A DNA stretch of 64,000 nucleotides. Origin: UBA668 sp038234785. GTDB taxonomy: Bacteria; Actinomycetota; Acidimicrobiia; Acidimicrobiales; Ilumatobacteraceae. Under the pieces are notes generated by a model. The model was not told where the DNA came from. It worked only from the letters and a program-made list of their open reading frames with translations, and made no database searches. Shown piece after piece: positions 17,560-25,802 of this stretch; the stretch's first letter is position 1; every line of letters starts with the position of its first letter. A program made the position numbers and the translations under genes. The stretch lies in assembly GCA_038234785.1 (NCBI GenBank), contig JBBQTC010000008.1, positions 16,742 through 80,741 on the forward strand. Direction: 5' to 3'.

Positions 17560-17602
17560 GAAACAGAACGGCGACCGTCAGGAAATCTCGACTCCGTATG
17601 GT
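17560..17602 (+). promoter_or_regulatory. GlnR-like box B with -10 element (amtB promoter)
   Basis: GAAAC-n6-GCGAC-n6-GAAAT (17560-17586), then 10 nt, then TATGGT (17597-17602). Spacing and order match box A exactly, and TATGGT is the better -10. Transcription would start about 60 nt before the amtB GTG at 17667. The 17333-17666 gap holds nothing else that looks coding. Confidence 0.6.
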
Positions 17603-17666
17603 TCGGTCGCTCGCTCCAGCGCCGTGGCGAGTGCAGTCCCCGCCCCTCGACCACTCAGGAGACAAC

Positions 17667-19103
17667 GTGCGCACACGAGCGCCCAAATACCTACTCGGCG
17701 CGGCCTTCGGTGCCGTCGCCACCACCCTGTTGATCGGTACCACGGCATTCGCCGAGGACGCAGATCCCATCGCCGTGCTCGGTTCCCAGACCAGCCTGCT
17801 GTGGGTCGTCATCGGCGCCGTACTGGTCATCTTCATGCAGGCCGGCTTCGCACTCGTCGAGACCGGCTTCACCCAGAAGAAGAACGCTGCGGAGGTGATG
17901 AGCACCAACTTCGCCATCTTCGGCCTCGGTTTCATCGGGTTCCTCTTCGTCGGCTTCCCGTTGGCCTTCTCCGGGTTCAGCTACTCGGCGATGGGTCTCG
18001 ATGCCCCGATGAACGGCAACGGCCTCCCCGCCGTCGGCGGCGAGTTCACCGGCATCTTCTACTGGGGCTACAGCCACCTCGGAGATGCAGCCACGCCGGC
18101 GCTGCTCGGCTTCTTCCTCTACATGGTGGCCTTCATGGACACCACCGCCACGATCCCCACCGGTTCGATGGCAGAACGTTGGAAGTGGAAGAGCTTCGTC
18201 TGGTGGGGCCTGTTCTGCGGCGCCATCTACTACCCGCTGTTCGCAGCGTGGACCTGGGGCGGCGGCTGGCTCGCCAAGTCCTGGGAGACGATGCACCTCG
18301 GTGCCGGTTACGTCGACTTCGACGGTTCCGGTGTCGTGCACGCCGTCGGCGGCGCGGCCGCCCTGGCCGGTGCCATCGTGCTCGGGCCCCGCATCGGCAA
18401 GTTCGGTCCCGACGGCAAGGCTCGGGCCATCCCGGGTCACAACATCCCGATGGCCATCCTCGGTTGCTTCGTCCTGCTGTTCGGCTGGTTCGGCTTCAAC
18501 GCTGCGTCGACGTTCAGCGCGACGGACATCCAGTTCGCCACCGTTGCCGCCAACACGGCCATCGCAGCTGCGGTCGGCTCGATCGCAGCGATGTACTACA
18601 TCACCTTCAAAGCCGGTAAGCCCGATCCGGGCATGATGGTCAACGGCATGCTGGGCGGGCTCGTCGCCATCACGGCGCCCTGCGCGTTCGTGGCTCCGTG
18701 GGCCGCCGCCGTCATCGGTTTGATCGCTGGCGTACTCGCCATCGAGGCCGTGTTCTTCCTGGAGAAGCGCGGCATCGACGATCCGGTGGGTGCGGTTGCC
18801 GTCCACGGCGTCTGCGGCACCTTCGGTGTGCTCGCCGTCGGCATCTTCGCCAACGGCAAGTACGGCGCCGGCTGGAACGGTTCCAGCTCTGCGGGCGTCG
18901 CGGGCATCATCAAGGGCGAGTGGGGCCAACTCGGCGCCCAGGCGCTCGGTGCGCTCGTCATCTGGACGGTCATCCTCGGAGTTGCGTTCGGGTTCTTCAA
19001 GATCCAGGACAAGATCACCAAGGGCGGCATCCGCAGTACCGAGGAAGACGAGCTCGGCGGCCTCGACCTGCCCGAGATGGGCGTCCTGGGTTACAACGAC
19101 TGA
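17667..19103 (+). CDS. amtB: Ammonium transporter
   Basis: 478 residues from GTG 17667, fixed by AGGAG seven bases upstream and by the signal peptide that begins there (membrane helix followed by TTAFAED, cleavage after AFA). The mature protein has the eleven-helix Amt pattern with MQAGFALVETGFTQKKNA, MVAFMDTTATIPTGS, FDGSGVVHAVGGAAAL (conserved His of the pore), FGFNAAST and DDPVGAVAVHGVCGTFGVL (second His). It imports ammonium. The cytoplasmic tail is the usual docking site for GlnK, encoded 60 nt downstream. Confidence 0.97.
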   Translation: MRTRAPKYLLGAAFGAVATTLLIGTTAFAEDADPIAVLGSQTSLLWVVIGAVLVIFMQAGFALVETGFTQKKNAAEVMSTNFAIFGLGFIGFLFVGFPLAFSGFSYSAMGLDAPMNGNGLPAVGGEFTGIFYWGYSHLGDAATPALLGFFLYMVAFMDTTATIPTGSMAERWKWKSFVWWGLFCGAIYYPLFAAWTWGGGWLAKSWETMHLGAGYVDFDGSGVVHAVGGAAALAGAIVLGPRIGKFGPDGKARAIPGHNIPMAILGCFVLLFGWFGFNAASTFSATDIQFATVAANTAIAAAVGSIAAMYYITFKAGKPDPGMMVNGMLGGLVAITAPCAFVAPWAAAVIGLIAGVLAIEAVFFLEKRGIDDPVGAVAVHGVCGTFGVLAVGIFANGKYGAGWNGSSSAGVAGIIKGEWGQLGAQALGALVIWTVILGVAFGFFKIQDKITKGGIRSTEEDELGGLDLPEMGVLGYND

Positions 19104-19163
19104 GGATGACCCGACAATGACTCACATGTTCAACATCGTCCCGAGCCGGAAGGCAGCCCATTC

Positions 19164-19502
19164 ATGAAACTCATCACCGCAATCGTCAAACCGTTCAAGT
19201 TGGATGACGTGAAGGCGGCGGCCAAGGCCGCCGGCGTGGTCGGCATCACCGTGACCGAAGTGCGTGGCTTCGGCCGCCAGGGCGGTCACACCGAGGTCTA
19301 CCGCGGCACCGAGTACAATATCGACTTCGTTCCGAAGGTGAAGCTGGAGATCGTGCTGGATGACAGCGCCGTCGACGGTGTCATCGAGGTGCTCCGCGAA
19401 GCAGCCGTCACCGGCAAGATCGGTGACGGCAAGATCTGGGTGACCGACATCGATCGCCTGATCCGCATCCGCACCGGGGAAGAAGGGGCCGACGCCATCT
19501 AG
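19164..19502 (+). CDS. glnK: PII nitrogen regulatory protein GlnK/GlnB
   Basis: 112 residues, the standard PII length. The T-loop sequence EVYRGTEYNIDFVPKVK carries Tyr51, the residue uridylylated or adenylylated by GlnD, and TGKIGDGKIWV is the B-loop that binds ATP/ADP and 2-oxoglutarate. As partner of the upstream amtB it should block ammonium import in nitrogen excess. GlnD in actinobacteria usually adenylylates this Tyr. The gene sits at the end of the amtB transcript before a strong hairpin. Confidence 0.97.
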   Translation: MKLITAIVKPFKLDDVKAAAKAAGVVGITVTEVRGFGRQGGHTEVYRGTEYNIDFVPKVKLEIVLDDSAVDGVIEVLREAAVTGKIGDGKIWVTDIDRLIRIRTGEEGADAI

Positions 19503-19530
19503 CGCCGGTCGACATCACTGAACGGCACGA

Positions 19531-19565
19531 GGCCGTGATGCCCACTTCGGTGGCGCATCACGGCC
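19531..19565. terminator. Hairpin between glnK and glnD
   Basis: A long inverted repeat (GGCCGTGATGCCCAC, loop TTCG, GTGGCGCATCACGGCC) with one bulge and a TTCG tetraloop lies between the convergent stops of glnK and glnD. It lacks a clear U-tract and could act in both directions. Confidence 0.7.
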
Positions 19566-19607
19566 CTGTCGCGTCACGGCCCTGTCGCGTCACGGCCCTG
19601 TCGCGTT
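19560..19607. repeat. Three tandem 16-bp repeats adjoining the glnK terminator
   Basis: The unit acggccctgtcgcgtc occurs three times head to tail (19560-19575, 19576-19591, 19592-19607; the last base of the third differs). The first copy contains the right arm of the hairpin, so the array looks like a slippage duplication of that arm. It ends exactly at the glnD stop codon. Confidence 0.85.
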
Positions 19608-21947
19608 TCAGCTGTCGTCGAGCGCGGCCTTGAGGCGGGCGACGAGATCGGCATGCTGGTCGTCGGGCACCTTTGCCCCGTCGCCGGCCTGCACGTAGAA
19701 CACGTCGACGACCTCGTGTCCCAGGGTGGCGACCTTCGCCGAGCGGATGTCGAGACCCGCCGTGACCAGTTCGTGCGACAGGCGGTACAGAACCGCCGGC
19801 CCGTCCGGTGCGCGGACGTCGATCATCGTGGTGAGGTCGGACGCGTCGTTGCTGATCAGCACCTCGCGTCGCGGGCTCGCCGCGGCGAGCGGACGGCGTC
19901 GCGACTTGGCCGTGATGCGCTGCGAGAGCCGGGCGTCGAGGTCGAGTTGACCGGCCAACGCAACCCGCAGATCGTGCTCGATGCGCTGCAACGGGACCGC
20001 GGTGCCGTGCACTCGGAACAGGCGGAACTCGTCGACCGCCGTTCCGTCGGGGCCGGTGTGGGCCTCGGCGCCGACCACGTCGACACCGTGCAACGAGAGC
20101 GCCCCCGCGATCAACGAGAACAGTCCGCTGCGGTCGGCACTGGCGATGCGGAGGACGTCGAACTCGCCCTCGGTGTCGTGCTGGAGGTGCATCCCTCCCT
20201 GCTCGTTCACCTTCGTCACGAGATCGGCGAAGCGATTGGGATCGTTCGAAGGCTCCGGCAGGCGGCCGTCACCACGCAGGACGCGCGCCGTTCGGTCGAC
20301 CAACTCGTCGACGAGCCCTTCCTTCCATGCCGACCACGCAGACGGACCGGTTGCCAAGCTGTCGGCACGGGTGAGCGCATCGAGCAGCTCGAGCCGGCCG
20401 GTGTCGCCGACCGCATCGGCGACGTTCGAGGTGGTGCGCGGATCGGACAGGTCACGTCGCGTCGCCGTCTCCGCGAGGAGCAGGTGGTGCTCGACCATCG
20501 ACACGAGGATGTCGACATCCTCGGACGACCACCCCATCCGTCGACCAATCGTGACCACGAGGTCCATGCCGACCTCGGTGTGGTCGCCGGGGAAGCCCTT
20601 GCCGACGTCGTGGAGCAGCGCGCCGGCCAGCAGCAGGTCCGGGCGGGAGACTTCGCGGACGAACTCGTTCGCGTTGGCCACCGTTTGCAGCAGGTGACGA
20701 TCGACCGTGTAGGTGTGGAACGCGTTGCGTTGCGGAAGGCTGCGCACGGCACGCCACTCCGGCAGGTAGCGACTGAACAGGTCGAAACGCTCGAGCGCCT
20801 CGACCGCTCCGACCAACCCCTGGCCCGCGCCGAGGAGGCTCACGAACGCCCGCCGAGTCCGCTCGCTCCACGGCTCACCGGGTTCGGCGCCGCGGCTGGC
20901 GAGGATCTGCAGCGACCTCGCGCTCACCGGCAACCCGGCGTGCGCCGCGGTGGCCGCGAGATGGAACACGTACCAGGGCTCGTCGACCTCGGCATCGGCA
21001 GCAATGTGCGCCTCACCATCGATGACGGTGACTCCGGCGCCCACGGTGGCACCTGTGCGGGCGGCACCGCGTCCACCGTGCAGCAGGCGCTCGATGCGCA
21101 GCCAGAACCGCTCGGTCGCCCACTCGATGGTGTGCGCGGCATCGGACACCTGGTACATCAGCGAGTCGGCGTCGGCGTATCCCATCGCCTCGGCGACCTT
21201 GTCCTGGTCCTGTAGTTGCAGGACGTTCGATGTCCGACCGGTGAGACGGTGGAGTTCGCAGCGCACCGCGAGCAACAGGTCGGCGGGCCCGGCCAGGTCG
21301 TCGACCGGACCGTCGAGCGCAGCGGCGACCTCCGCCCGATCGACCGCGAGCGCCCAGCGGATCATGTCGTGGTCGCGCAGGCCGCCGCGTCCGTCTTTCA
21401 GGTCGGGCTCGAGCAGCGACGCAACGTCGCCCGTCTTGGCCCATCGGAGCTGATTGGTCTCCAACAACTGCTGCAACCACGCCATCGGCTTGCGACGCCA
21501 TTGCTCGAGCGCCTGGCGCTGCACCTCGGCCACGACCTCGCGATCGCCGGCGAGATGCCGGACGCGCAGGATCGCCGTCGCGGTGTCGAGGTCGCCCGAC
21601 GCGAGTGACAGCAAGGTCTTGGGGCTGTGCGCCGCCGGACTGAGCTTCAGGCCACCGTCCCACATCGGATACCAGAGCTGCTCGGCGACGTCGCGCACGT
21701 CGGCGTCACGCACCTTGGGCGGGTGGATCAACATCACGTCGATGTCGCTGCCGGGACAGAGCACGCCGCGGGCGTATCCGCCGGTGGCGATCAACGCCCA
21801 CCCGGGTTGGAGCTCGGATGCCAGGCTGTAGAGCCATGCATCGGCCTGCTGGGAAAGTCGACGGGCCAGCACCCGCCCGGCGAGGTCGGGATCGCCCACC
21901 ACGTGCGTGCGCATTCGTTTGATCGTGGCGGCATCGACCGACTGCAT
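19608..21947 (-). CDS. glnD: [Protein-PII] nucleotidyltransferase / removing enzyme
   Basis: 779 residues with the full GlnD architecture. The nucleotidyltransferase motif GGYARGVLCPGSDIDVM is at 56-72. It is followed by the GlnD helical domain (LEPDLKDGRGGLRDHDMIRW), an intact HD domain (FHTYTVDRH, LLHDVGKG, DHTEVG, EHHLLL; about 415-490) and two ACT domains (about 596-670 and 696-779). It modifies PII Tyr51 under nitrogen limitation and demodifies it when glutamine binds the ACT domains. The gene is leaderless: TAGGCT ends 6 nt before ATG. Its -10 overlaps that of the divergent gene at 21971. Confidence 0.96.
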   Translation of the reverse strand: MQSVDAATIKRMRTHVVGDPDLAGRVLARRLSQQADAWLYSLASELQPGWALIATGGYARGVLCPGSDIDVMLIHPPKVRDADVRDVAEQLWYPMWDGGLKLSPAAHSPKTLLSLASGDLDTATAILRVRHLAGDREVVAEVQRQALEQWRRKPMAWLQQLLETNQLRWAKTGDVASLLEPDLKDGRGGLRDHDMIRWALAVDRAEVAAALDGPVDDLAGPADLLLAVRCELHRLTGRTSNVLQLQDQDKVAEAMGYADADSLMYQVSDAAHTIEWATERFWLRIERLLHGGRGAARTGATVGAGVTVIDGEAHIAADAEVDEPWYVFHLAATAAHAGLPVSARSLQILASRGAEPGEPWSERTRRAFVSLLGAGQGLVGAVEALERFDLFSRYLPEWRAVRSLPQRNAFHTYTVDRHLLQTVANANEFVREVSRPDLLLAGALLHDVGKGFPGDHTEVGMDLVVTIGRRMGWSSEDVDILVSMVEHHLLLAETATRRDLSDPRTTSNVADAVGDTGRLELLDALTRADSLATGPSAWSAWKEGLVDELVDRTARVLRGDGRLPEPSNDPNRFADLVTKVNEQGGMHLQHDTEGEFDVLRIASADRSGLFSLIAGALSLHGVDVVGAEAHTGPDGTAVDEFRLFRVHGTAVPLQRIEHDLRVALAGQLDLDARLSQRITAKSRRRPLAAASPRREVLISNDASDLTTMIDVRAPDGPAVLYRLSHELVTAGLDIRSAKVATLGHEVVDVFYVQAGDGAKVPDDQHADLVARLKAALDDS

Positions 21948-21953
21948 CGTGTC

Positions 21954-21963
21954 AGCCTAGAGT
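21954..21963. promoter_or_regulatory. Interlocked divergent -10 elements (glnD / FrhB-like)
   Basis: AGCCTAGAGT reads TAGAGT on the plus strand (7 nt before ATG 21971) and TAGGCT on the minus strand (6 nt before ATG 21947). The two hexamers share the central TA, so RNA polymerase can open only one direction at a time. Both mRNAs would be leaderless. Confidence 0.6.
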
Positions 21964-21970
21964 CCCCCGT

Positions 21971-23149
21971 ATGACGGACACCCTCCAAACACCAGCCCAG
22001 GCCGGACGCTGGACCGCTCAGTGGAAAGAGCTCTACGCGGAGGTCATCACCACCGGTCTGTGCACCGGATGCGCGGGGTGTGTCGTCACCTGTCCCCATG
22101 ACGTCATCGGGTACGAGCACGAGGAAGGCAAGTACATGCCGTTCCACCTCGAGGAAGAACTCGGGCTCGACAACTGCGTGCACGGCGAGAAGGGATGCAC
22201 GACCTGCACCCGCGCCTGCCCGAGGTTCCGGGCGTGGGAACCCAACGCCGATGTGCACCTGTTCGGTCGGGTCCGCGAGCCCGAGGAGATGTCGGGCATC
22301 TGGCGGCAGCTGCTGCTCACCCGGGCGGCCGACGACACCCAGCATCGCCAGGGCCAGGACGGCGGCTTCGTCACCGCGATGCTGACCTGGTTGATGGACA
22401 ACGACTACATCGAAGCGGCAATGGTGAGCGGCGTCGAGGCCGACGACGCGTGGAAGGCCAAGCCGGTGCTCGCCCGGAACAAGGATGAGGTGCTCGCCAC
22501 CGCAGGCAGCCGCTACACGTACTGCGCCAACCCGCTCGCACTGCGCGACGCAAAGGAACAGGGGTTCACCCGCCTCGCGCTCGTCGGCATGGGCTGCCAG
22601 ACCAGTTCGCCACCGACCATGTGGGACCGCAAGGCCGGCAAGGTCTCCAAGCCGTTTCTGTTCAACATCGGCTTGCTCTGCAGCAAGACCTTCGACGACG
22701 CGATCTTCCCGGAACTGTTCGAGGCCAAGTACGGGCTGAAGAAGCAGGACATGGTGAAGATGAACATCAAGGGCGTCTTCCAGATCTGGATGAAGGACGG
22801 CTCGTATCACGAGATCGACCTGAAGGAATGCCACCAGTGGACCCGCGAGGGGTGCAAGAACTGCCCCGACTTCGCGGCCGAGCACGCCGACATCTCCACC
22901 GGGGGCATCGGCAAGGACAACGACTGGACCCTCACCATCGTGCGCACCGAACTGGGCGAGGAGGTCATCGAGCGGATGATCAAGGACGGCACGATCATCG
23001 CCCGACCGGCCCAGGAGGACGAAGTGGCGATGAAGCTGCTGCGCACGCTCAGCATCGTCAGCCGGCGCCGCTGGCCGAACTGGGCCGACCCGGCTCCCGC
23101 GGTCGGCGTCCCCCCGCCCAAGAAAAAGGCGGCTCCCGCGGTCGTTTGA
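21971..23149 (+). CDS. Coenzyme F420 hydrogenase/dehydrogenase beta-subunit (FrhB) family protein
   Basis: 392 residues. Iron-sulfur motifs CTGCAGCVVTCP (about 31-42), CTTCTRACPRFRAW (about 76-89) and CKNCPDFAAEHADIS (about 295) surround the FrhB fold, including GQDGGFVTAMLTWLM and GMGCQTSSPP. FrhB-family flavoproteins move electrons between F420 or ferredoxin and another carrier. The family covers F420 hydrogenase, FqoF-like, nitrite-reductase and chlorophyll reductase branches, so the reaction is uncertain. The C-terminal tail is a low-complexity Pro/Lys/Ala run. Divergent from glnD with only 23 nt between starts. Confidence 0.88.
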   Translation: MTDTLQTPAQAGRWTAQWKELYAEVITTGLCTGCAGCVVTCPHDVIGYEHEEGKYMPFHLEEELGLDNCVHGEKGCTTCTRACPRFRAWEPNADVHLFGRVREPEEMSGIWRQLLLTRAADDTQHRQGQDGGFVTAMLTWLMDNDYIEAAMVSGVEADDAWKAKPVLARNKDEVLATAGSRYTYCANPLALRDAKEQGFTRLALVGMGCQTSSPPTMWDRKAGKVSKPFLFNIGLLCSKTFDDAIFPELFEAKYGLKKQDMVKMNIKGVFQIWMKDGSYHEIDLKECHQWTREGCKNCPDFAAEHADISTGGIGKDNDWTLTIVRTELGEEVIERMIKDGTIIARPAQEDEVAMKLLRTLSIVSRRRWPNWADPAPAVGVPPPKKKAAPAVV

Positions 23150-23174
23150 TGCCCACGCCAGGGTAATGTGCAGT

Positions 23175-23675
23175 ATGCAACAATTGCCGGCTACAGATGT
23201 CGCCAGCAACCCTCCCGACGAGTTCGATGCCGTGACCGACGCACTGTTGACCGCATCCAGGGCCCTGGTGGCCGTCGCTGCACGGTCGCTCGCCGAGGTG
23301 GACGACGACGTCACCCTCCCCCAGTACCGAGCCCTCGTGGTGCTCGCATCCCACGGTCCCCAACACGTCGGGGAACTTGCGTCCGCGCTCGACGTCCATG
23401 CTTCGACGTCGACACGCCTGTGCGATCGCCTGGTCAAGAAGCAGCTCGTCCGGCGCTCGGTCGACAGCGAGAGCCGGCGGGAGACGAGCATCACGCTCAC
23501 CGCCGCCGGCCGGGCGTTGGTGGATCGTGTCACCTCCGCTCGCCGCCGCGAGATCGAACACATCGTTGGCCGCATCCCTGCCAACCTGCGCAGCGGGGCC
23601 GTCACCGCGTTGCGTGCATTCACCGAAGCAGCGGGCGAAGTGCCCCAGCAGTCCTGGGTCCTGGGCTGGTCGTGA
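23175..23675 (+). CDS. MarR-family transcriptional regulator
   Basis: 166 residues from ATG 23175 (TAATGT lies 5 nt before; ATG 23166 is an alternative adding three residues). The winged helix-turn-helix is clear: LPQYRALVVLASHGPQHV, then ELASALDVHASTSTRLCDRL as the recognition region and VRRSVDSESRRETSITLT as the wing. MarR dimers usually respond to small aromatic or oxidant signals. The stop overlaps the ClC gene start by 4 nt (GTGA), so the regulator and channel are co-expressed. Confidence 0.9.
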   Translation: MQQLPATDVASNPPDEFDAVTDALLTASRALVAVAARSLAEVDDDVTLPQYRALVVLASHGPQHVGELASALDVHASTSTRLCDRLVKKQLVRRSVDSESRRETSITLTAAGRALVDRVTSARRREIEHIVGRIPANLRSGAVTALRAFTEAAGEVPQQSWVLGWS

Positions 23676-24988
23676 AGAGAACCACCTGGATCGCCGACCA
23701 CCGACGAGACGAACTCCGCAACCTCGCCCGCCGTTCTCATCAGGTCGTGCTGCTCGCCGCGGTGGTCGGCGTGCTCACCGGCCTCGTCGTGGCCGCCTTC
23801 GAGTGGATGGCCGTCACCTGCGGCTTCGACCACGTGCTCAACCTCGACCCGCGGATCGCCGCGTTCCTGCCCGGCATCGGCCTGCTCGTCGCCTACGCAG
23901 CCCGCCGGTTGATCGCGCCGGGCACCTCTCCGGCGACCGCCGACGAGTACTTGCACGCGTTCCACGACCCGCAGCACAAGCTGGCGATCCGCCCGTTCAT
24001 CGCTCGGATGGTGGCCGCCGTGGCCACGCTCGGCACCGGGACGCCGATGGGCCTCGAAGGTCCGTCCATGTATGCCGGTGCCACCATCGGTCAACAACTG
24101 CAACGTCGTCTTCCTCGGTCGTCCGCGGGTGCTGATCGGCGGGCCCTGCTGACCGCCGGCTCTGCGGCCGGCGTGGCCGCCATCTTCAAGGCGCCGGCCA
24201 CCGGCGCGGTGTTCGCCCTCGAGGTGCCCTACCAGAACGACCTCGCCCGCCGCATGCTGCTGCCGGCGCTCGTCGCCAGCGCCACCGGCTACCTCACGTT
24301 CGCGGCCATCAACGGCACCACGCCGCTGTTCGCGATCGACGGCACGCCGACCTTCTCGATGCGAGACATCCTCGGCGCCACCGCGGTCGGCGTGTTCGCC
24401 GGCGTCGGCGCACGCCTCTTCGCCTGGCTCATCCGGCGAGCGAAGCGTCTCGCCACCCGGCCCCGTCCGGTGCTGCTGGCGCTCGGCGCAGGCATCTCGA
24501 TCGCCGTCTTCTACGCGCTCGGTCGGCTCTTCACGGGCGAGTCACTCCTCCTCGGCGCCGGTTACGAGGTCGTGAAGTGGGCTGTGGAGCCGGGAAGGGC
24601 GCTGTGGGTGCTCGTCGCAATCCTGGTACTGCGCTGCATGGCCACGTCCGCCGCGGTGGCCGGGGGTGCCGTCGGTGGCCTCTTCGTGCCGCTCGTGGTC
24701 GCAGGGGCGCTCACCGGATCGATCATCGGTCGAGCCGTCAACCACTCCGACCTCACCCTGTTCGTCGTCATCGGCGTGGCCGCGTTCCTCGGCGCCGGCT
24801 ACCGGGTGCCGCTCGCATCAGTCATGTTCGTCGCCGAGACGACGGGCCGTCCGTCGTTCATCGTGCCCGGACTCATCGCTGCGGTCGCCGCCGAACTGAT
24901 GATGGGCTCGTCGTCGGTCACGGCGTACCAGAAGTCGAGTGAGCCGGCCGTTCCGGCGATGGCCGCCACGCCCGCCAGTCGAACCTGA
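23672..24988 (+). CDS. ClC-family chloride channel/transporter
   Basis: 438 residues from GTG 23672, overlapping the MarR stop. The selectivity segments are TPMGLEGPSMYAGA (gating Glu129; the usual GREGP reads GLEGP) and VGGLFVPLVVAGA. In the helix that supplies the proton-pathway glutamate of CLC-ec1 (IIEE, Glu203), the aligned residues are FALEV, leaving Val185 at that position. This suggests a passive channel or altered coupling. CBS domains are absent. The C-terminus ends soon after the last helix. Confidence 0.9.
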   Translation: MKRTTWIADHRRDELRNLARRSHQVVLLAAVVGVLTGLVVAAFEWMAVTCGFDHVLNLDPRIAAFLPGIGLLVAYAARRLIAPGTSPATADEYLHAFHDPQHKLAIRPFIARMVAAVATLGTGTPMGLEGPSMYAGATIGQQLQRRLPRSSAGADRRALLTAGSAAGVAAIFKAPATGAVFALEVPYQNDLARRMLLPALVASATGYLTFAAINGTTPLFAIDGTPTFSMRDILGATAVGVFAGVGARLFAWLIRRAKRLATRPRPVLLALGAGISIAVFYALGRLFTGESLLLGAGYEVVKWAVEPGRALWVLVAILVLRCMATSAAVAGGAVGGLFVPLVVAGALTGSIIGRAVNHSDLTLFVVIGVAAFLGAGYRVPLASVMFVAETTGRPSFIVPGLIAAVAAELMMGSSSVTAYQKSSEPAVPAMAATPASRT

Positions 24989-25012
24989 CGAGCGCGCGAG
25001 ACTCCACGAACC

Positions 25013-25798
25013 ATGGACATGTCATACGGCGACTACCTGCACCTCGATCAGGTGCTCGACGCCCAACACCCGCTGTCGCCCGACCACAACGAGATGCTCT
25101 TCATCGTCCAACACCAGACGAGCGAGCTGTGGATGAAGCTCATGCTCCACGAACTGCGAGCTGCGGTGGGTCACGTCGCCGACGACCAGTTGCAGCCGGC
25201 GTTCAAGATGCTGAGCAGGGTCAGCCGCATCATGGAGCAGCTCGTGCATGCATGGGACGTGCTGGCGACGATGACGCCGCCCGAGTACACCGCGATCCGG
25301 CCCTATCTCGGGCAGAGCAGCGGGTTCCAGAGCTGGCAGTACCGGTGCATCGAGTTCGCCTGTGGGAACAAGAACGGATCAATGCTCGAACAGCATCGGC
25401 ACGCGCCCGATCGCCTGGCCGACGTCGAAGCTGCGTACCGCGCGCCGTCGCTGTACGACGAGACGCTTCGCCTGCTCGCCCGCCGAGGCGTCTCGGTTCC
25501 GGCTCGGGTGCTCGAGCGCGACGTCACCGAGCCGTACACCGCCGATCCCGACGTCGAGCAGGCATGGTTGTACGTCTACCGGAACGCGCAGGACCACTGG
25601 GACCTCTACCAACTCGGCGAGGAACTGGTCGATCTCGAGGATGCGTTCCGGCTGTGGCGCTTCCGCCACCTCACCACCGTGCAGCGAGTGATCGGGTTCA
25701 AGCGCGGCACCGGTGGCACGTCCGGGGTGGGCTATCTGCAGTCGATGCTCGACACGGTCCTGTTCCCCGAGCTGTGGTCGATGCGCACCGCCCTGTGA
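25013..25798 (+). CDS. kynA: Tryptophan 2,3-dioxygenase
   Basis: 261 residues. A heme enzyme that oxidises L-tryptophan to N-formylkynurenine, the first step of the kynurenine pathway. Family blocks are visible: MSYGDYLHLDQVL, FIVQHQTSELWMKLMLHEL, SSGFQSWQYRCIEF and RHLTTVQRVIGFKRGTGGTS with the proximal heme ligand His219. No other kynurenine genes are nearby. It converges on a sarcosine-oxidase-like gene 4 nt away. Confidence 0.95.
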   Translation: MDMSYGDYLHLDQVLDAQHPLSPDHNEMLFIVQHQTSELWMKLMLHELRAAVGHVADDQLQPAFKMLSRVSRIMEQLVHAWDVLATMTPPEYTAIRPYLGQSSGFQSWQYRCIEFACGNKNGSMLEQHRHAPDRLADVEAAYRAPSLYDETLRLLARRGVSVPARVLERDVTEPYTADPDVEQAWLYVYRNAQDHWDLYQLGEELVDLEDAFRLWRFRHLTTVQRVIGFKRGTGGTSGVGYLQSMLDTVLFPELWSMRTAL

Positions 25799-25802
25799 TG
25801 TC

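Noticed and set aside
16091..17935. 614-residue minus-strand open frame over the antiporter C-terminus and amtB leader
   Set aside because: Antisense by-product of high GC codon use; composition unlike a protein, and the amtB leader would be coding.
23175..23190. Short GCAA-n3-TTGC dyad at the marR start as an operator
   Set aside because: Only four bases per arm and inside the coding start; too weak to support.
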